Shown: positions 7,625 to 16,949 of the stretch, piece after piece
Layout: each line of letters starts with the position of its first letter
Numbering within the stretch: the first letter of the stretch is position 1
Assembly (NCBI RefSeq): GCF_009930795.1
Contig: NZ_CP017146.1
Coordinates: forward strand, 868,001 to 932,000
DNA: 64,000 nucleotides
Source: Marisediminicola antarctica
GTDB taxonomy: Bacteria > Actinomycetota > Actinomycetes > Actinomycetales > Microbacteriaceae
Direction of reading: 5' to 3'
Made by a program: the position numbers and the translations under genes
Notes under the pieces: generated by a model
Databases searched by the model: none
The model's input: the letters and a program-made list of their open reading frames with translations, nothing else
What the model was told of the DNA's origin: nothing

Positions 7625-9371
7625 TATCGCACGGATCGCCTTCACCCCGACCGCTGTAGCGACCTGGGCGGGGAAAGACCACCGCAACACCAACTGGCCG
7701 GTGGTCTACGTGCTGGACGATGCCCAGGATGGGCGCAAGGTGGTCCGCGGCGAGCATGTCGACGACGTCTACGTCGGAGAATCGCGCAACGCAGCGGCCC
7801 GGATGCGGCAGCATTTCGGCTCCGTCGAGAAGCGGCACCTGAGTACGATCCGGGTCATCGTGGACGAGACGTTCAACAAGTCGGTCTGCCTCGACCTGGA
7901 GTCGTACCTCATCCGCATGCTGGCCGGCGACGGCTCCTACCGGGTGCTCAACCGCAACGACGGCATCACCGAGGCCGACTACTACGACCGCGACCGGTAT
8001 CGCGAGACCTTTCGCGAGGTGTTCGATGAGCTCGCGCGCGATGGGGTCTTCACCCGAAGCATCCCGGAGATCGAGAACAGCGACCTCTTCAAGCTCTCGC
8101 CATTCAAGGCACTCACGCAGGACCAGGCCGTGGCGGTCGAGGGCATCCTCGAGGGGCTGTTCGAGGATCTCGCGGCCGATACCGACAGCACGATCGTCGT
8201 GCAGGGTGACCCCGGCACCGGCAAGACCGTCATCGCCATCTACCTGATCAAATTGCTGGTAGACATCGCGAACACGGCGCCGGCCGAAGACCGTGATAGC
8301 GACACCATGTTCTCGGACTTCTTTGCGGAGGGGTTCCGGGAGCTGCTCACGGGCATCCGAGTCGGCCTTGTTGTGCCGCAGCAGTCGTTGCGCGAGTCGA
8401 TCAAGAAGGTGTTCCGCAAGACGCCCGGCTTGCACCCCGAGATGGTGATGACCGCGTTCGACGTCGGGATGGCGGATGAGCACTTCGACCTGCTCGTCGT
8501 CGACGAGTCGCACCGGCTCAACCAGCGCGCCAATCAGCCCTCCGGCGTGCAGAACAAGAAGTTCCGAGATATCACCGAGAAGATCTTCGGCTGGGATGAC
8601 ACAACGAAGACCCAGCTCGACTGGATCCGGGCGAAGAGCAAGCACCAGATATTCCTGCTGGATGCGGCGCAGAGCGTTCGTCCGGCCGATGTGCCGCCCG
8701 AGCTGTTGCGCGAGCTCGTGCTCGGCGCGCGGAGCACGGAGCGGCACTACCCGCTTGTGTCGCAGATGCGCGTGCAGGCTGGCGCGGACTATGTCGGCTA
8801 TGTGAGGGGGATGCTTGGCGGTCAGCCGGTGACCCCTCAGGATTTCGAAGGCTACGATTTCCGCCTTTTCGACAGCCTCGCGGAGATGCGCGAGGAGATC
8901 CGACGCAAGGATGCTGGGTCGGGGCTCTCGCGTCTGCTCGCCGGGTTCGCTTGGCCGTGGAAGACGAAGACCGACAAGTCCGCGTACGACATCGAGGTCG
9001 ACGGATGCCAGCTGCGCTGGAACAGCACACAGCGAGACTGGATCGCGTCGGCGAAGTCGCTCGACGAGGTCGGATCCATCCACACGGTGCAGGGCTACGA
9101 CCTGAACTACGCCGGGGTGGTCATCGGGCCCGACCTTCGATACGACGCGGTCGCCGGCAAGCTGTTCGTCGATCGCGGGTCGTACTTCGACGCGAAGGGC
9201 AAGGAAAACAATCGGGTCAGCGGCAAGGTGTATTCCGATGACGACCTGCTGCGGTTCATCACGAACATTTATGCGGTGTTGCTGACCCGGGGGATTCGTG
9301 GGACGTACGTGTACGTGTGTGATCCGGGGTTGCGGGCGCATTTAAAAAAGTTCATCCCCGTCGACAAGTAG
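7611..9371 (+). CDS. GIY-YIG nuclease / DUF2075 (Schlafen group 3-like) helicase fusion
   Basis: The protein has 586 residues. The N-terminus shows a GIY-YIG nuclease: VVYVL at 31-35, VYVGES at 53-58, an arginine at ~65 and the metal-binding glutamate at ~97 (CLDLESYL). A DUF2075 ATPase/helicase follows, with Walker A GDPGTGKT at 199-206, DEAD-like LLVVDESH at 294-301 and a late motif SIHTVQGYDLNYAGVVIG. The nuclease-helicase fusion suggests nucleic-acid cleavage coupled to translocation. It starts inside the MazG-like gene, so the two probably work together, perhaps in anti-phage defence (inference). Confidence 0.85.
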   Translation: MTPFDIARIAFTPTAVATWAGKDHRNTNWPVVYVLDDAQDGRKVVRGEHVDDVYVGESRNAAARMRQHFGSVEKRHLSTIRVIVDETFNKSVCLDLESYLIRMLAGDGSYRVLNRNDGITEADYYDRDRYRETFREVFDELARDGVFTRSIPEIENSDLFKLSPFKALTQDQAVAVEGILEGLFEDLAADTDSTIVVQGDPGTGKTVIAIYLIKLLVDIANTAPAEDRDSDTMFSDFFAEGFRELLTGIRVGLVVPQQSLRESIKKVFRKTPGLHPEMVMTAFDVGMADEHFDLLVVDESHRLNQRANQPSGVQNKKFRDITEKIFGWDDTTKTQLDWIRAKSKHQIFLLDAAQSVRPADVPPELLRELVLGARSTERHYPLVSQMRVQAGADYVGYVRGMLGGQPVTPQDFEGYDFRLFDSLAEMREEIRRKDAGSGLSRLLAGFAWPWKTKTDKSAYDIEVDGCQLRWNSTQRDWIASAKSLDEVGSIHTVQGYDLNYAGVVIGPDLRYDAVAGKLFVDRGSYFDAKGKENNRVSGKVYSDDDLLRFITNIYAVLLTRGIRGTYVYVCDPGLRAHLKKFIPVDK

Positions 9372-9533
9372 CGGGCGCGGGGCGCAGCTTCGCCATCGGC
9401 GAGACAAAACGGCAACGTCGCGGGGAGGCTAGGGCAGCGCAATTGAGCAACCCACCGACGATTCATCTGCGACACGCGCAGCCCCGATGGGCATGAATGG
9501 GCCAAGAGGGGTACCCAGGGATACTGTTCGCGC

Positions 9534-10325
9534 ATGAGCTTTCCTTCGCCCAGAGCAAGAATCGTTCCCTCCGACGCAGGCAGATCGAGGGTCATCCAAC
9601 TTATTTCCATCGTGATGGGGTTCTTGCTGGTGGGCGCCGGCGCCGTTGCAGTCTTCGTTTCCGACAACTCGACCGGGACCGCAGCGCTCCTCGCGTCTGG
9701 AGTGGCACTAATCGCTGTTGGGGTGTGGGGTGATCGAGTTGAGACGCTCGAGGCCGGAGGGATCAAGGCCGGGCTTCGAGAAGCTGCCGTCGACGTGCTC
9801 GCTGCTGCGGTCCGTGCCGAGTCGAATGGTGAGCCGGAGATCGCGGCCGAGCTTAGGGGGCAAGCCGAGCGCTTGTTGGAAGAAGCTCGAGCATCTGCAA
9901 CCGAGTACGAGCAAATTAGGTCGACGATGGGACGAGGTTGGGACCGAACCGCATTGCTGGGCGCAGTTGTCGAACGGGCAAAGAGTCTTGCAGGTCGGTC
10001 ATCTATAACCCGGGACCAGGTGGAGCTCCTCTTTAACGATGGGTCCGACGGGAATCGAATCACCGCGTTGGCGATGATCCAAGCTGATGGGCGTTTGGCG
10101 CGTCCCGGAGTGCTCATGGAATCGCTCAGTCACCCGCGGTCGGCTTTCGAACAGTGGAATGCAATCGTTGCCATCGACGCTGCTTTCTCGGCCGGCGTGG
10201 TTTCGACCCGAGATAGGGAAGAACTGAAGACGGTGCTGTCCACCAACCTTGAATCGAACGGGTTTGGGTTGGGCGACTCCGACCGCCGCAGAACCGCAAG
10301 CGCGCTCCTGGAGCGGCTCTCGTGA
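9534..10325 (+). CDS. Hypothetical protein with two N-terminal membrane helices
   Basis: The 263-residue protein has two adjacent hydrophobic segments (about residues 22-44 and 48-65) and then a cytoplasmic domain of about 195 residues with a helical, alanine/glutamate-rich region (EIAAELRGQAERLLEEARA). No known family was recognised. The ATG at 9534 follows GATACT at 9519-9524 by nine bases, so the transcript may be leaderless. It lies 162 bp downstream of the GIY-YIG helicase on the same strand. One sampled row has 35 of 60 G+C, slightly below the window norm. Confidence 0.7.
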   Translation: MSFPSPRARIVPSDAGRSRVIQLISIVMGFLLVGAGAVAVFVSDNSTGTAALLASGVALIAVGVWGDRVETLEAGGIKAGLREAAVDVLAAAVRAESNGEPEIAAELRGQAERLLEEARASATEYEQIRSTMGRGWDRTALLGAVVERAKSLAGRSSITRDQVELLFNDGSDGNRITALAMIQADGRLARPGVLMESLSHPRSAFEQWNAIVAIDAAFSAGVVSTRDREELKTVLSTNLESNGFGLGDSDRRRTASALLERLS

Positions 10326-10611
10326 GACGGTAGCGGCTCGAATCAGTGCGCCTTTTCCTGCCGGCCGCGGATTCATCGCATGATCGTTGCCCGCGGAGTC
10401 CCGCTGGTCGGCCCAACCGAGAGGGTCGTAAACCGGGGACGCCTGTTTGCTCTTGGCCGAGTGCATGCCTTGGGTGCATCGGCGTCGTGTTCGTTGACTC
10501 GCCGAAATCTCGCGACACTTGCCGCCTGCGGCCGCGCGACACCAATGTCAGTGGCATGACACACACTCAAATAACTCCCAACCAGGGAGGTCCCTGGCCG
10601 AGAGGAACACC

Positions 10612-11292
10612 ATGACTGATCCGAACTACACCGCAATGCTGTTGGTCATTGATCGCAGTGGCTCGATGGCGAGCATCCGCGACGACATGGTCGGCGGCCT
10701 CACGGCCATGCTCGCCGAGCAGGCCGCCGAGCCCGGACTACTCACGGTCGACATCGTAACCTTCGACACCGAGATCGAGCTGCAGTGCTCGATGGCGGAC
10801 CCGAAGACGGTCACCGTCACGCTCGATCCTCGCGGCGGAACGGCGCTGTTCGACGCGGTCGGGCAGTCGGTCACCGCCTTCGGTTGGGTGCTCGCCGAGC
10901 TGCCGGAGCATGCTCGTCCGGAGACGGTGCAGGTTGTCGTGGTCACCGATGGCGTCGAGAACTCCAGCCGCGAGTTCGGCCGAGACGCCGTCCGCGCGCT
11001 CGTGACCCAGCAGAGGGAGCAGTACAACTGGGACTTCGTGTTCCTCGGAGCCAACCAGGACGCCGTGTTCGCCGGCCAGCGTCTGGGGTTCGATGCCGAC
11101 AGCTCGATGACCTACGCGGCTGGCGCCGCCGGGGTCGCGGGCATGAGCGCCTCAATGGGCCGCTACGTGAAGGATGTGCGCAGCAAGACCAAGCGCGGCT
11201 TCGACTCTGTCGAGCGGATGCAGTCGATGAGCGAAGCTCCGCGTCCCGCGCGTACACCGCGCGAATCGAGCCCGTCCGGGTCGAAGAGCTAG
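10612..11292 (+). CDS. VWA domain-containing protein
   Basis: The 226-residue soluble protein is mainly one von Willebrand factor A domain. A complete MIDAS metal site is visible: DRSGS at 14-18 (DxSxS), Thr77 in GGTALFD and Asp113 in VVTDGVE. The tail from about residue 195 is basic and serine/proline-rich. VWA proteins of this sort mediate protein-protein contacts, as TerY does in tellurite clusters; the partner here is unknown. The start has AGAGGA seven bases upstream. Confidence 0.85.
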   Translation: MTDPNYTAMLLVIDRSGSMASIRDDMVGGLTAMLAEQAAEPGLLTVDIVTFDTEIELQCSMADPKTVTVTLDPRGGTALFDAVGQSVTAFGWVLAELPEHARPETVQVVVVTDGVENSSREFGRDAVRALVTQQREQYNWDFVFLGANQDAVFAGQRLGFDADSSMTYAAGAAGVAGMSASMGRYVKDVRSKTKRGFDSVERMQSMSEAPRPARTPRESSPSGSKS

Positions 11293-11322
11293 CAGGATGG
11301 CGGCTGTTCCGGCGCGTGACCC

Positions 11323-11910
11323 CTACGCGTGCCGGAACAGCCGCGCCGGCTTGCCCACCGTGCGCTGCCGGATGTCGCCCGTCTCGACGAGCGCCCGGAG
11401 CATGGCGCGCCGGAAGGTGTCGCGCTTGGGCGTGGCCGGATCGATCGCGTCGTGCAGGCGCTGCAGTTCGAGCAGGGTGAACTCTTCGCCGAGCAGGCCG
11501 AAGGGGTCGGGATGCTCGCGGTGCACCTCCCGCAGGCGGGTGAGCGCGAGCTGCACGATCTTGTCGTGGTCGAAGGCGAGTGCGACGGCATCCGTCACGG
11601 GAACGAGTTCGACGTGCTCGAGCGCGTCGCTGCGCACGGCGAGCAGATGCGCGACCGAGAGCACCCAGCCGCGGCTGTCGCGACCCGGCGCATCGAACAC
11701 GTGCAGCTGTTGCGGAACGAGCCCGCGGATGCCGACCTTGGTTTCGAGCGAGCGGCGCACGGCATCCGCGAGCGTCTCGCCCTCGTGCAGGAAAGTTCAG
11801 GGCAGGCGGCGCCCGCCCGCGGTGTCGGCCAGGGCGATCGAGAGGGTGCCCTCGCGCACGGTCAACACCGCGGTGTCGACGGCGACCGACGGACGCGGGT
11901 AGTCGGTCAG
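11323..11910 (-). pseudogene. NrtR-like Nudix/winged-helix regulator, interrupted by an in-frame TGA
   Basis: Read from 11910, the frame gives TDYPRPSVAVDTAVLTVREG and then GGRRLP, followed by a TGA (complement 11797-11799). It continues in the same frame with TFLHEGETLADAVRRSLETKVGI and a C-terminal winged helix (ELQRLHDAIDP, RALVETGDIRQRTVGKPARLF). Family members read LPG/GTFLHEGE here, so one base change from GGA to TGA explains the stop. The Nudix box lacks the catalytic glutamates, as in NrtR-type transcription factors. The start is also unclear: the family start position falls on a CTG, and the nearest in-frame ATG is at 11997. Either a true pseudogene or a sequencing error. Confidence 0.8.
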
Positions 11911-12191
11911 GTGCTTGCCGTGCCAGTTCGGAAAATTGCCGCTAGTTCGCAAACGACTGTCGCCTGTGGCGCGGTGTCCCCACTGGGATTGGGTCATCCA
12001 AGCGCGATCCAATGGCCTCGGGACTAAAAATGGGCATACCGACAGCGAGGTAGTGACAGAAGCTCGGCCGGCAGTTAGCGTGACGATATGGGATCCCGAG
12101 GCGAGAGCTACCTGCTGGCCGCAATCTCTGCGAGCGTGCTTGCCTTGCAGCGCACGACAAGATCCCGTCACGACCAACCGAAGGAGCCGCA

Positions 12192-12749
12192 ATGCGACCC
12201 GCATTCACATGGAAGCAGCTCCTGTGGACAGGGCTAGTCCTCACCGTCGTCGGCTTGGTCGCCCGACTGTACCTCGCGACTCTGGTGTTCGCGCTCTGGG
12301 GGGACGACGCACTGAATAGCCCGGCACTGCACTGGACGCAGGCGGTGCTGGGCCAAGTCGCGTTTCAGGTTGGGCTCGCGCTCATCGCCTTCTTGCTCGT
12401 CATCCGGGCAATCGAGCGCGATGGTTTGCCCGACGGCGCACCAGCGAACGGCTCCGTGGATGAAGGCAGCGTTCCGGCCGCCGCATCCGCCCCCCGGGCC
12501 CTTGTGAGGGTGTTCTGGATCGGTGTTGCCCTTGTTGTGACGGGTCTGGTCCTGCAGGAATCGCTGGCCGCATGGCAGCACGACTTGTTCGGCGCCGTGG
12601 ATGTCGCAGGCGGTATCGTCCGCGACATTCTGTGGCTCGTGGGGGCGCCGCTCGAAGCGGTCGCTGTGCCGCTGGGGGTCCTTCTGGCCACCGGCTCCCT
12701 TGTCGTTCGCGCGCTTGCGCCCGCTTTCATCCACCCACGTGTCTCATAA
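12192..12749 (+). CDS. Hypothetical four-helix membrane protein
   Basis: This 185-residue protein has four predicted membrane segments: about residues 9-36, 50-70, 102-122 and 148-172. A hydrophilic linker of about 30 residues (GLPDGAPANGSVDEGS) joins the second and third, so it looks like two similar helical hairpins. No family was recognised. AAGGAG at 12180-12185 is an ideal ribosome binding site for the ATG at 12192. The regions before and after have no gene on the same strand within 400 bp, so it is probably monocistronic. Confidence 0.75.
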   Translation: MRPAFTWKQLLWTGLVLTVVGLVARLYLATLVFALWGDDALNSPALHWTQAVLGQVAFQVGLALIAFLLVIRAIERDGLPDGAPANGSVDEGSVPAAASAPRALVRVFWIGVALVVTGLVLQESLAAWQHDLFGAVDVAGGIVRDILWLVGAPLEAVAVPLGVLLATGSLVVRALAPAFIHPRVS

Positions 12750-13172
12750 CCGACGCGTGCCACCCATGGTTGCGAGACAGAACGCTGCACTTGAGCGCGG
12801 TGGGCAGCTAAGCAAGCCATCCATCGATGGCTCGATTCCACCAACTCCACGAGAGGATCCGCGAGCGGCGGCCAACGGGCGTTTCCGGAATGGGATGTCA
12901 AACCGCCGACTGGAATGCCTATTGAGTTGTCCGCAATTCCGGCATTCCGCCGCTGTCAACTTTTCCGGACTAGCTCGGCGAATGACACTTCCGGATGCCC
13001 ATCCGAAGGACTTCCTGCTGGCGGGGGTGCGGCGGGTTGCCGTGGGGTGATCCGAGCGCGGGAGCAGCCGCGCCGCCGGGTCGGTGACGGTTCGCCGTCA
13101 TCCCGACCCGTGCACACTCCCGACCGGCTTCCGGTGACAGCTTCGGTACAACCACCTATTGGAGGCCACACC
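12750..13172. other. 423-bp stretch without a recognised gene
   Basis: No open frame here shows family features or a good ribosome binding site. The last part carries the leader of the next gene, with GGAGG at 13161-13165. I see no strong terminator or repeat. Confidence 0.6.
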
Positions 13173-13643
13173 ATGATCCTGCTCGACATCACCACCCACG
13201 CGAACCCACTCGCATCCACCGCCCCCGACCCGGCCGACCTCGACCTCTGGTGGAACGACGCCAGAGAGGGCGAGTTCCCGCTGCTCGGGCGCGCCCGACT
13301 GGCGGCCCTCCTCAGCGACATCGCAGACCGCTCCTTCGTGGTCGTCTGGCACCGCGAGTCCGGGCGGATGTGCCAGGCGCTCGGCATCCGCGACGCGATG
13401 ACGGTGGAGATTGCTGTCAATACCTCCGACCAGGTGGTCATCGCTCGGGCCGCGCAGCCGTGGTCGGAGCGCACGCTTATTGAGACCTACACCGGCATCG
13501 ACCACCCCGCGCAGGAGCGTGAGGTTCACACCGCTGAGGAGGCCGGCGACGTGATGTGGCATTGGGTGACCACGGGGCAGCTGCGGGCGGGCTTCATCGG
13601 GCAGCCGGTGCCCTTCAGTCAGCACCGCCGCGGCGACCGGTAG
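13173..13643 (+). CDS. Hypothetical protein
   Basis: The 156-residue acidic, soluble protein begins MILLDITTHANPLAS and contains WHRESGRMCQALGIRDAMTVE in outline. I do not recognise a domain. The start is supported by GGAGG eight bases upstream; the frame is open upstream but unlike protein. The next small gene starts 10 bp after the stop, so the pair is probably an operon. Confidence 0.65.
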   Translation: MILLDITTHANPLASTAPDPADLDLWWNDAREGEFPLLGRARLAALLSDIADRSFVVVWHRESGRMCQALGIRDAMTVEIAVNTSDQVVIARAAQPWSERTLIETYTGIDHPAQEREVHTAEEAGDVMWHWVTTGQLRAGFIGQPVPFSQHRRGDR

Positions 13644-13653
13644 CTGGCGCGAC

Positions 13654-14013
13654 ATGCACACCATCTACATTTCCCCCCGCCCGTCCGACCCCACCATTTC
13701 CCGCATCGACGGAGACAGAAGGGCACAGGAGGCGCTCCTGCCGGTGTTGGAGTCGCTCGTGCACTCGAAACACCTCGAGCGGATGCCCGGGACGCAGCGC
13801 GAATTTTGCAATTGCACCTTCGATGGCCCGTCCCTCGGTCTGTCGACGGTCCACTGCTTCACCTGCGATGGGCGAGGCTTCTGCGATCGCGTGTGGGGAA
13901 TTGTGCTGCCGATCGACTTTGTGCGGTCGACATTCGCCCCGCGAATCCGCGCTACCGGGTTCGAAATCAGGCTCGAGCGGTACCCGGACAGCACCACTGA
14001 ATGGATCCCATAA
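13654..14013 (+). CDS. Small cysteine-rich hypothetical protein, possible zinc knuckle
   Basis: The 119-residue protein contains CNC at about 52-54 and CFTCDGRGFC at about 68-77. Five cysteines in a C-x-C...C-x2-C-x4-C arrangement could bind zinc, and CDGRGFC recalls the CxxCxGxG repeats of DnaJ-type zinc domains (similarity of pattern only). No family was recognised. It begins 10 bp after the preceding hypothetical gene and probably shares its transcript. Confidence 0.6.
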   Translation: MHTIYISPRPSDPTISRIDGDRRAQEALLPVLESLVHSKHLERMPGTQREFCNCTFDGPSLGLSTVHCFTCDGRGFCDRVWGIVLPIDFVRSTFAPRIRATGFEIRLERYPDSTTEWIP

Positions 14014-14113
14014 CGGGGTCTTTGCCGATGTGCACACTCTCGCCGGGACTCAGGTGACCGTGCACGCGGCCCCGGAATACCTCGGCTCTCGCAGAGGCTG
14101 CCAGGATTCCCTG

Positions 14114-16879
14114 TCAGGACGGATCGGCTTGAGCCGCCGCTTCCTTCATCGTCTGCTTGCACTTCGGGAAGTTCGAGCATCCATAGAATCTCCCGTACGC
14201 GCCCGACCGCGGCACCATTAGTCCGTCCGCGCACCCAGCGCAGTGAATGACCCTCGACGCACCGCCTCCAGCCAACGTCATCCGGATGCCCTGTTCCTTG
14301 ACTAACTCGACCAAGAACTTCGATTCGCGGTGGCGAACCGTGACGAGAGTGACCGACCGACGTGCTCGCGTGAGCGCCACATAGAAAAGGCGCCGCTCTT
14401 CGGCATGGGGGAAGGGCTCGCCGGTGGGCATGGCCAGCCGCAGCACGGGGTCGTCCGCGGTTCGACTTGGAAATGCGGACTTGTCTCTCGTGAGTCCGGG
14501 GATGATGACGTAGTCGGCCTCGAGGCCCTTCGCCGCGTGAATGGTCGAGAATCTAACGTCTAGGTGGGTCCACTTCCTCAGCGCTGAGGAGGGCGGCATG
14601 AACCCCTCCTGATGCCGGTATCTGCCGAGGATGAAGACGGACACCCGCCCGCCTCGCCCGGGTGGCGTGGCACCTGCGGCAATGCGATCATTGAGGTCGG
14701 CGAGGTGCTTGCTGATCACTCCGGGCACGTCGTTATCGCTGGCAGCGGCGATCGCGCGCACGCTCGACCGGTACTCAGTGGTCGAAGAGACGACCCGCTT
14801 ACGCAGCTGAAGGGGATTCTTCGCAATAAACCGGCTGGACACGTCGCAGATTGACTGGGGGCAACGAAACGTGCGCTCCAAGCGCAGCACCTCACCCGGG
14901 CCGAACCAGTCCTCAAAGCCCGTCATGACCGAGAGATCCGCGCCGGCGAAGCGGTTGATGCTCTGCCAATCGTCACCCACGGCAAACAGGTAGCGCCCGG
15001 GTCGATTGACGAGCGCCCGAGCCAGCCGTGCTCGCGCGTAGCTCGCATCCTGCATCTCATCGACCATGACCAGCCGGAACGGACTCCGCCAGCGACCGGA
15101 CTCAACATGGTCGGCGGCGAGGTTGAGCATGTCCTCGAAGTCGATGCAGTCGTGACGGGTGAGCTCGCGTTCCCACTCCTGCCTGATTGCGCAGTAGAGC
15201 CGCAGAAACATCTCGTGGCGAAAGCGAAACCGGTCGCTGCTCCCCGCTCGAACCCGCTCGAGCAGTTGCTCGTCGCTGAGCTGATTGCCCTTAGCGTGCA
15301 CCATGAAGGAACGGAATGTGGCGATGAGCCGTTCGCTCTCAATTGGGGGCTGCCCCACCGTGGGACGGTCGGGGTTCGGATCGAGTGAGATGCCCCGCGA
15401 GGTCAACTGATCAGTCAGGTAGCCGAAGGCGTCGCCCTCCCACAGATCCGCCATTGTCGTCTCGATCAGGGTGGTGCCGTTCTCTGCGTGCGTGGCTCGC
15501 TTCCAGATGACCCCTTCGAGATACCCCTCGAATTCCTCGGGTGGTCGCCCATTTCGGTCGAGTGCGAAGTGCTCGTGATACACCGAGATCGTCGGGTAGA
15601 AGAAGTCGGGCTGGTACTGGCTGTGCGACGCGTCGACCGTGTCCACCTCGTAACGGCCCTCGTAGATGTAGTCGACACCGTTGTAGAAGAGCCAGTCGGC
15701 GATCAGGCGCTCGCCCTGGGAGCGAACGACTTGGCCTCCGAGTGTGCGGAATCCCTCGCGCCGATTGGCCCCATCCCAGCCATCCGGATCGGCCTCCTCC
15801 TGGCCGAACTCGGGCAGATCCCGGCCGAACACGAGACGGAAGAGGTCCCATTCAGTTCGAAAGCCGCGGTCGGCATCGCGAAGCACGTCCACGATTCGCG
15901 CGAGCTTCTCGGTGTCGCCACCAGTCTGCTCGACCCACGGAGCGACGCTCGGCTTTCGTCCCGTCGCCTGCCCGATGACGGCGAGGCCGAACGAGTGGAA
16001 GGTTTGCGCGACGATTTTGTCGGACGCCAGACCGAGTGGTGAGAGTCGTTCGGTCACGCGCCCCCTCAGCTCGGCCGCAGCCCTGCTGTTGAAGGCGAGC
16101 ATCAGGATCTGCTCCGCGGGCACAATCCCGCGCCGGACCGCGTATCCGGCTTTCGCGATCATGGTCGAGGTCTTGCCGGATCCGGCCGACGCGATCAGTT
16201 GAACGCGGTTGTCGAAGCAGACGACCGCTCTCGCCTGCTCGACGGTGAGGGGCGAGCGCTCCACGGAGTCGAAGAATCGGCGGTTTACCTGGATTTCCCT
16301 GGCGAGGAATCGCTCGTTCCACTGGGCGACGTAGGCCGCGAGGTCAGCCGACCAGAGGTCGAGGGCTTCCAGGATGTCGCCGGCCTGCCCGGCGCGGTGC
16401 TCCGTAAGCTGCAGCCTGACGGACAGCGTGCCGCGTTTGTCCTCCGGTCTCGCCTGCTGCCACTCTGCCGTGAACTCCCGCGTCAGCCACCCGGATCCCG
16501 CGAGATGGGCCTTCGCGCCTGCGAAGAAGCCGCGGGCCCAGTTGCGGACGGATGCGGCGAGTTCGTCGAACTCGTCGATGAGCTGAGCAAGGCGGATGCG
16601 GTCGAGAACACGCTCGCGCTCGCCGTCGACGGTGTCCCGAAGGTGGCGGGCGTCCCGCCGCGACAGGCCCCGCAGGGTGAGGCTCGGCGGGTCGCCCCAC
16701 CTGACGCTCGATGACATCATCCCCGTTCGCGCTCGGGCTGGACCGAGGCTGAGGAGCGGGAGGCGCTTGGCGGATCCGTCGTAGGTGATGACGAGGTCGT
16801 CGCCGAGGATTTCCGCTGACCAGACCGCGGTGCGGGTCACGAACGTGCGCCAGCCGGACGGTGTCCACGATGTCGTCAA
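14114..16879 (-). CDS. UvrD/HelD-type DNA helicase with inserted nuclease-like domain and C-terminal topoisomerase zinc ribbon
   Basis: The protein has 921 residues. Walker A ASAGSGKT is at 230-237, the DEAD-like box is DEMQDAS, and late motifs are STIHAAKGLEADYVI and FYVALTRARRS, so it is an SF1 3'-5' helicase of the helicase IV type. Between the helicase motifs, residues ~385-480 contain SQGERLIADWL, YQPDFFYPT and VYHEHFAL, resembling a PD-(D/E)XK-type module. The C-terminus has C-x2-C and GCSNFPKC, a topoisomerase-like zinc ribbon. Start: TTG at 16879, preceded by GGGAG at six bases and an in-frame stop just upstream. The likely role is DNA repair or defence. Confidence 0.88.
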   Translation of the reverse strand: MTTSWTPSGWRTFVTRTAVWSAEILGDDLVITYDGSAKRLPLLSLGPARARTGMMSSSVRWGDPPSLTLRGLSRRDARHLRDTVDGERERVLDRIRLAQLIDEFDELAASVRNWARGFFAGAKAHLAGSGWLTREFTAEWQQARPEDKRGTLSVRLQLTEHRAGQAGDILEALDLWSADLAAYVAQWNERFLAREIQVNRRFFDSVERSPLTVEQARAVVCFDNRVQLIASAGSGKTSTMIAKAGYAVRRGIVPAEQILMLAFNSRAAAELRGRVTERLSPLGLASDKIVAQTFHSFGLAVIGQATGRKPSVAPWVEQTGGDTEKLARIVDVLRDADRGFRTEWDLFRLVFGRDLPEFGQEEADPDGWDGANRREGFRTLGGQVVRSQGERLIADWLFYNGVDYIYEGRYEVDTVDASHSQYQPDFFYPTISVYHEHFALDRNGRPPEEFEGYLEGVIWKRATHAENGTTLIETTMADLWEGDAFGYLTDQLTSRGISLDPNPDRPTVGQPPIESERLIATFRSFMVHAKGNQLSDEQLLERVRAGSSDRFRFRHEMFLRLYCAIRQEWERELTRHDCIDFEDMLNLAADHVESGRWRSPFRLVMVDEMQDASYARARLARALVNRPGRYLFAVGDDWQSINRFAGADLSVMTGFEDWFGPGEVLRLERTFRCPQSICDVSSRFIAKNPLQLRKRVVSSTTEYRSSVRAIAAASDNDVPGVISKHLADLNDRIAAGATPPGRGGRVSVFILGRYRHQEGFMPPSSALRKWTHLDVRFSTIHAAKGLEADYVIIPGLTRDKSAFPSRTADDPVLRLAMPTGEPFPHAEERRLFYVALTRARRSVTLVTVRHRESKFLVELVKEQGIRMTLAGGGASRVIHCAGCADGLMVPRSGAYGRFYGCSNFPKCKQTMKEAAAQADPS

Positions 16880-16949
16880 TGCCTACTCCCGGTCGAGTTC
16901 GGTTGGCTAAGTCGCGTGGCGGCCGAAGTCTCCGATGCCATGCCTTTCA

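Noticed and set aside
5770-10325. Prophage
   Set aside because: No integrase, structural or lysis genes are present; only defence-like genes are seen.
11797-11799. TGA in the Nudix gene as a selenocysteine codon
   Set aside because: Family members have Gly here, the box is non-catalytic, and no selenocysteine-insertion hairpin was noticed.
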